A stretch of DNA of 8,949 nucleotides from the NCBI GenBank assembly GCA_002322035.1, contig DCNF01000016.1, positions 1,897-10,845 of the forward strand, in the 5' to 3' direction. Shown here piece by piece: positions 5,733 to 8,949 of the stretch (position 1 is the stretch's first letter; every line of letters starts with the position of its first letter). A program made the position numbers and the translations under genes. A model generated the notes under the pieces. It worked only from the letters and a program-made list of their open reading frames with translations, was not told where the DNA came from and did no database searches. The stretch comes from Geobacter sp. UBA1603 (GTDB lineage Bacteria > Desulfobacterota > Desulfuromonadia > Geobacterales > Pseudopelobacteraceae).

Positions 5733-6883
5733 AACGTATCATCAACCTCTACATCACCCGCGAAATATCCTCTCTCTTCCTGCTCGGCATTGCGGTATTC
5801 ACCCTGGTCCTTCTGATGGGGCGCCTGATCAAGCTGACCGATCTGGTCATCTCCCGCGGGGTCGCCCTGGCCGACGTGGCGCTGATGATCGTCTATCTGA
5901 TGCCGTCATTTCTGGTGTTCACGATCCCGATGGCATTTCTGCTGGCGGTGCTGCTGGCCTTTGGCCGCCTTTCCGGCGACAACGAGATTACGGTTCTCAA
6001 GGCCTGTGGGATCAGTCTGGCCCAGCTGATGCCGCCGGTCCTCTGCTGTTCGGCCGTTGCGGTGCTGCTGACCCTGGCGGCCAGCGTCATCGGTGTGCCC
6101 TGGGGCAACAGCGCCTTCAAAAGCCTGAGTGTAAGGGTTCTGAAAGAAAACGCGGCGGTTACCATCCGCGAAAAGGTCTTCTGGGATGAGATTCCAGGGG
6201 TGGTTCTCTACAGCGACCGTTATGACGAGGAGCGTCAGGCCCTGAAAGGGGTCATTATCCACGACGGGCGCGATCCACGCCGTCCGCTGACCATCTTTGC
6301 CGGCGACGGGAGAGTCGGCGGCCTGCCGTCCGGGGGCGGTCTGCGCCTGGTGCTGAACAATGGCAGTATTCATTCGGCCGGCAGGGAAGGGGAGTACCGC
6401 ATGGTCACCTTTGGCGAGTACGTCATGAGCGTGGCCGGGTTGGGAGGAGGTGGCGGGATCTCCCGTTCGGAAACCGACCTGAGCCTGGGGGAGCTTGCAT
6501 CCCAGGCTGAAAACCGGGCGATCCCCCGGGCAGGCCGTCTCAAGGCTTCGGCCGAATTCCACAGCCGGCTGGCCTTTCCCCTGGCATCGGTGGTTTTTGC
6601 CATTCTGGCGGTACCGCTCGGGATCCAGAACCGCCGCTCCGGCAAATCGGCCGGGTTTTCGGCCAGCATTGCGATCCTCCTGCTCTACTACATCACGCTT
6701 TCCCTGCTGCGCACCCTGGCGGAACGGGGGACGCTCCCCCCTGGACTGGCCCTGTGGCTTCCCAACCTGATCTTTGCCGCCGTCGGGGTCTACCTGTTCC
6801 GCCTGGCCTCCCGGGAGGAACCGCTGCCGACCCCGTCCCTGGCAGCCGTGCGGGCCCTGGCCTCACGATGGACTTCGGCATGA
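5729..6883 (+). CDS. lptF: LPS export permease subunit LptF
   Basis: This 384-residue inner-membrane protein belongs to the LptF/LptG (YjgP/YjgQ) family. With LptG and the ATPase LptB it extracts lipopolysaccharide from the inner membrane and hands it to the periplasmic Lpt bridge. The family layout is clear. Three N-terminal helices (about 13-32, 51-77 and 98-122) include the conserved cytoplasmic motif GRLSGDNEITVLKACGIS (79-96). A periplasmic beta-rich domain follows (about 130-270). Three C-terminal helices (about 281-299, 308-328 and 338-359) begin after AEFHSRLAFPLAS. The length is normal for the family. The start at MKRIINLYITREI is chosen because it is where the family begins. The longer in-frame reading from 5666 would add 21 uncharacteristic residues. 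No Shine-Dalgarno site precedes it. The stop overlaps the lptG start. Confidence 0.92.
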   Translation: MKRIINLYITREISSLFLLGIAVFTLVLLMGRLIKLTDLVISRGVALADVALMIVYLMPSFLVFTIPMAFLLAVLLAFGRLSGDNEITVLKACGISLAQLMPPVLCCSAVAVLLTLAASVIGVPWGNSAFKSLSVRVLKENAAVTIREKVFWDEIPGVVLYSDRYDEERQALKGVIIHDGRDPRRPLTIFAGDGRVGGLPSGGGLRLVLNNGSIHSAGREGEYRMVTFGEYVMSVAGLGGGGGISRSETDLSLGELASQAENRAIPRAGRLKASAEFHSRLAFPLASVVFAILAVPLGIQNRRSGKSAGFSASIAILLLYYITLSLLRTLAERGTLPPGLALWLPNLIFAAVGVYLFRLASREEPLPTPSLAAVRALASRWTSA

Positions 6884-7959
6884 GCATCCTTGCCCGCTAC
6901 ATGGCCCGGGCCTGGCTCCGTATGCTGGCGCTCTGCCTGGGGAGTTTCCTTTCGGTCTATCTGGTGCTGGACATGATGGACAAAATCCCGCGCTTCGTCC
7001 GCGCCGGCGGGGCGGCGGGTGATATGGCCGCTTTCTTTCTGCTGAAAATTCCGGAAATGATCGGCCAGACCGCCCCCTTTTCGATCCTGATGGCAACCCT
7101 GCTGACGCTCGGGTTTCTCTCGCGCAGCAACGAGATTACCGCCATGCGCAGCAGCGGCATCAGCCTGGGGCGCATCGCGCTGCCGCTGGTGATGCTCGGC
7201 GTTTTGGCCAGCCTGCTGCTGCTGGGCAATGCCGAATTCGTCGTGCCGCGCTGCTATGAACAGATGGAGCGGGTCGAGCGGGTGGCGATCAGGAAGCAGG
7301 GTTCCAATGCGGTGTTCAAGCGCAACAATATCTGGTTCCGCTCGGACAGCATGATCCTGCAGGCCCAGCTTTTTGACCCGCCTGCGCGGATGCTGAAAGG
7401 GGTGATCGTCTGGAATCTGGACGCGACCCTCAACCCGGTCAGCCGCATCGACGCCGAACGGGCAGAGTACCGGAACGGCACGTGGACGCTCCACAATCTT
7501 GAGATCAAGGACTTCAGCCGGGGGCGCGGGTATCTGTCCACACGGGCGTCAGCCATGGATAGTACATTGAACCTGCGGATCGATGATCTGAAAGTGCTCG
7601 ATAACAATGCCGACAACCTGAGTTTCCGCAAGCTCCGCGAGTATGCCGCAAGCCTGAAAAACGGCGGATACCCGGCCCATCGTTATCTGGCCATGATGCA
7701 TGCCAAACTGGCAGTGCCCTGTGCCGCCTTTGTGATGGTGATCCTCGGCATACCGTTTGCCATGCGCAACAGCCGTTCCGGCGGGATCGCCCTGGGGATC
7801 GGCGCCAGCATCGCCATTGGTTTTGCCTATTTCGTTGCCCATGCCGTGCTGATGTCCTATGGCAGAAGCGGTGTTCTTCCGCCGCTTCTGGCCGCCTGGG
7901 GCGCCAACCTGCTCTTTGCCGCGGGGGGGATCTGGCTGACCATGAGCCGTAAAGAATGA
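6880..7959 (+). CDS. lptG: LPS export permease subunit LptG
   Basis: This 359-residue partner of LptF has the same six-helix layout. Helices lie at about 11-33, 52-80 and 97-117, with the motif FLSRSNEITAMRSSGIS at 79-95. The periplasmic beta-rich domain is at about 120-265, and helices lie at about 272-294, 302-325 and 333-354. The stretch HAKLAVPCAAFVMVILGIPFAMRNSRSGG (in two parts, 274-290 and 291-302) is typical of the family. ATGA (6880-6883) joins the LptF stop to this start and implies translational coupling. A second in-frame ATG at 6868 (MDFGMSIL) is possible and would overlap lptF by 16 bases; neither has a good ribosome site. The genes for LptB, LptC and LptA are not in the window. 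In Geobacter-like genomes lptFG usually lie apart from them, as far as I recall. Confidence 0.92.
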   Translation: MSILARYMARAWLRMLALCLGSFLSVYLVLDMMDKIPRFVRAGGAAGDMAAFFLLKIPEMIGQTAPFSILMATLLTLGFLSRSNEITAMRSSGISLGRIALPLVMLGVLASLLLLGNAEFVVPRCYEQMERVERVAIRKQGSNAVFKRNNIWFRSDSMILQAQLFDPPARMLKGVIVWNLDATLNPVSRIDAERAEYRNGTWTLHNLEIKDFSRGRGYLSTRASAMDSTLNLRIDDLKVLDNNADNLSFRKLREYAASLKNGGYPAHRYLAMMHAKLAVPCAAFVMVILGIPFAMRNSRSGGIALGIGASIAIGFAYFVAHAVLMSYGRSGVLPPLLAAWGANLLFAAGGIWLTMSRKE

Positions 7960-7964
7960 GGAGG
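7959..7964 (+). promoter_or_regulatory. Ribosome binding site fixing the TIG gene start
   Basis: AGGAGG lies six bases before the ATG at 7971. It selects that start over an in-frame ATG at 7956, which overlaps the lptG stop as ATGA but would put this site inside the coding region and add five residues (MRRGT) before the signal peptide. Confidence 0.8.
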
Positions 7965-7970
7965 GGTACA

Positions 7971-8897
7971 ATGAAGACGCTGTGTGCGACGCTTGTGGTA
8001 ACACTCTGCTGCGTGACCGTGCTGTGTGCTGCCGAACGGCCCCAGAAGACCAGAATTGCGGCTCCTCCCGCGCCTGCGGTTGCCGCTCCTGGGGCAACCG
8101 CGCTGCCGGCGGTGCTCGGCATCGTGCCGGCCCAGGGTGAACCGGGGAGCCGGGTTTCGATTTTCGGCTCCAATTTCGGGGCAGCGGCAACGGTTGTGCT
8201 GGGCAGTGTCGATCTGCCGGCCGCTGTCAGCGAGGGCCGCCAGCTTGAGTTCACCATCCCGCCGCTTGATGCCGGACTGTACGCCCTGTATATCAAGCGC
8301 AGCGACGGGGGTACCGGCCGCGTCTACAATTTTACGGTGCTGCCGCTCCGCCCCCAGTTAAACGCCCTTGTGCCAGAGCGGGTCAGTTCCTGTGCCCAGG
8401 GCGATGAGCGGACCGTCATCGCCCGCGGCCGCAATTTCACTGAACGGTCGCTGCTGATGTATGACGGTGCGGTGATTGGCAGCCGGTTCGTATCGCCCGA
8501 GGAGATCGCCTTCAGCGTGCCGTCGGGGCCAGGGGGACAGCACCAGGTAAGCGTCAGGAACGAGCAGGCTGACACCGGTTCGCTGCCCCGGGCGCTGACC
8601 CTGGAGAGCCGGCCTGAAATCAGCCAGATTGCGGTGGGCAGCGAGCATGTCAATTATTATGAGCTGAATATTACAGGCCGCAATTTTCACCAGAATGCGG
8701 CGATCCTGGTTGACGGCCAGCGGGTCGGTGGGCGCGGCGGGGATGCGGCCGGAGACCGCGACAAGCTGATATATGTCGACTGTACGCGGCTGGTGTACCA
8801 GCGCTATCCCTACTCTCCGGTCAACAAGGATTTCCGGATCATGGTCGTCAATCCGGCAGGAGAGTCCAGCCAGGCGGTCCAGGTTTCTGCGCCGTAA
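7971..8897 (+). CDS. Exported protein with three IPT/TIG domains
   Basis: This 308-residue protein has a signal peptide (about 1-21, ending LCAA) and then an Ala/Pro-rich linker (about 28-45). Three immunoglobulin-like IPT/TIG repeats follow at about 46-124, 127-211 and 214-306. Each carries the family's glycine-Asn-Phe signature: GSNFG (66-70), GRNFT (153-157) and GRNFH (236-240). The first also has the typical opening IVPAQGEPGSRVSIFG. Cys141 and Cys271 are the only cysteines after the signal region and could form a disulfide. The cysteine in TVLCAA lacks a proper lipobox (Leu at -1), so this is probably not a lipoprotein. The gene starts 11 bases after lptG and is probably translated from the same message. 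No enzymatic domain is present, and a binding or structural role in the periplasm or at the surface is likely. A link with lipopolysaccharide export is suggested only by position. Confidence 0.85.
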   Translation: MKTLCATLVVTLCCVTVLCAAERPQKTRIAAPPAPAVAAPGATALPAVLGIVPAQGEPGSRVSIFGSNFGAAATVVLGSVDLPAAVSEGRQLEFTIPPLDAGLYALYIKRSDGGTGRVYNFTVLPLRPQLNALVPERVSSCAQGDERTVIARGRNFTERSLLMYDGAVIGSRFVSPEEIAFSVPSGPGGQHQVSVRNEQADTGSLPRALTLESRPEISQIAVGSEHVNYYELNITGRNFHQNAAILVDGQRVGGRGGDAAGDRDKLIYVDCTRLVYQRYPYSPVNKDFRIMVVNPAGESSQAVQVSAP

Positions 8898-8949
8898 TAC
8901 CAATTCCCTATCAAGGCCCTCTCTTTGTTGGCTCGTCTTCGGCTCCTCA

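Noticed and set aside
6754..6879. Longer N-terminus for LptG from an ATG at 6754
   Set aside because: It would overlap lptF by 130 bases and add a Pro/Arg-rich stretch unlike LptG; the ATGA junction at 6880 is the natural start.
8898..8949. Possible terminator or next gene after the TIG gene
   Set aside because: No inverted repeat with a T-run and no open frame with a ribosome site is visible in the 52 bases available.

Overview
The window (about 9 kb, GC-rich coding DNA) looks like a chromosomal segment of a Geobacter-like member of the Desulfuromonadia. The evidence is a small periplasmic cytochrome with twelve CXXCH haem sites, a stand-alone VKOR-family membrane protein, an lptF-lptG pair of Gram-negative type, and large exported proteins of the kind common in that group. 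The assignment rests on gene content only. I see no tRNA, rRNA, CRISPR array, transposase or integrase.

Left part (1-1809). The last codons of a possible rightward gene are followed by a strong 13-bp hairpin (67-96). This hairpin is shared with the leftward dodecahaem cytochrome gene (122-985). A 326-bp gap holds a 5' stem-loop, an 8-bp tandem repeat and a small terminator. A leftward VKOR-family gene (1312-1809) follows. VKOR-type proteins oxidise quinol-coupled disulfide machinery, and the adjacent cytochrome carries 24 haem-ligating cysteines, so a link through periplasmic thiol chemistry is possible but not shown.

Middle part (1810-5650). A 348-bp AT-rich gap separates the divergent VKOR gene from a rightward two-gene unit. 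It is rich in perfect inverted repeats, two of which interlock. The first gene of the unit encodes a 1015-residue exported protein with an N-terminal zinc-dependent phospholipase C domain; all nine expected metal ligands can be found, including a Trp placed to become the mature N-terminus. The second, 16 bp downstream, encodes a 142-residue exported protein with one EF-hand.

Right part (5651-8897). lptF, lptG and a gene for an exported protein with three IPT/TIG domains form a tight rightward operon: ATGA overlap between the first two genes, then an 11-bp gap to the third. LptF and LptG are the inner-membrane permease subunits of the lipopolysaccharide transporter. lptF has no Shine-Dalgarno site; its start codon lies inside a long inverted repeat that also contains a good sigma-70 promoter spaced for a leaderless message. 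The last 52 bases (8898-8949) show nothing I can name.
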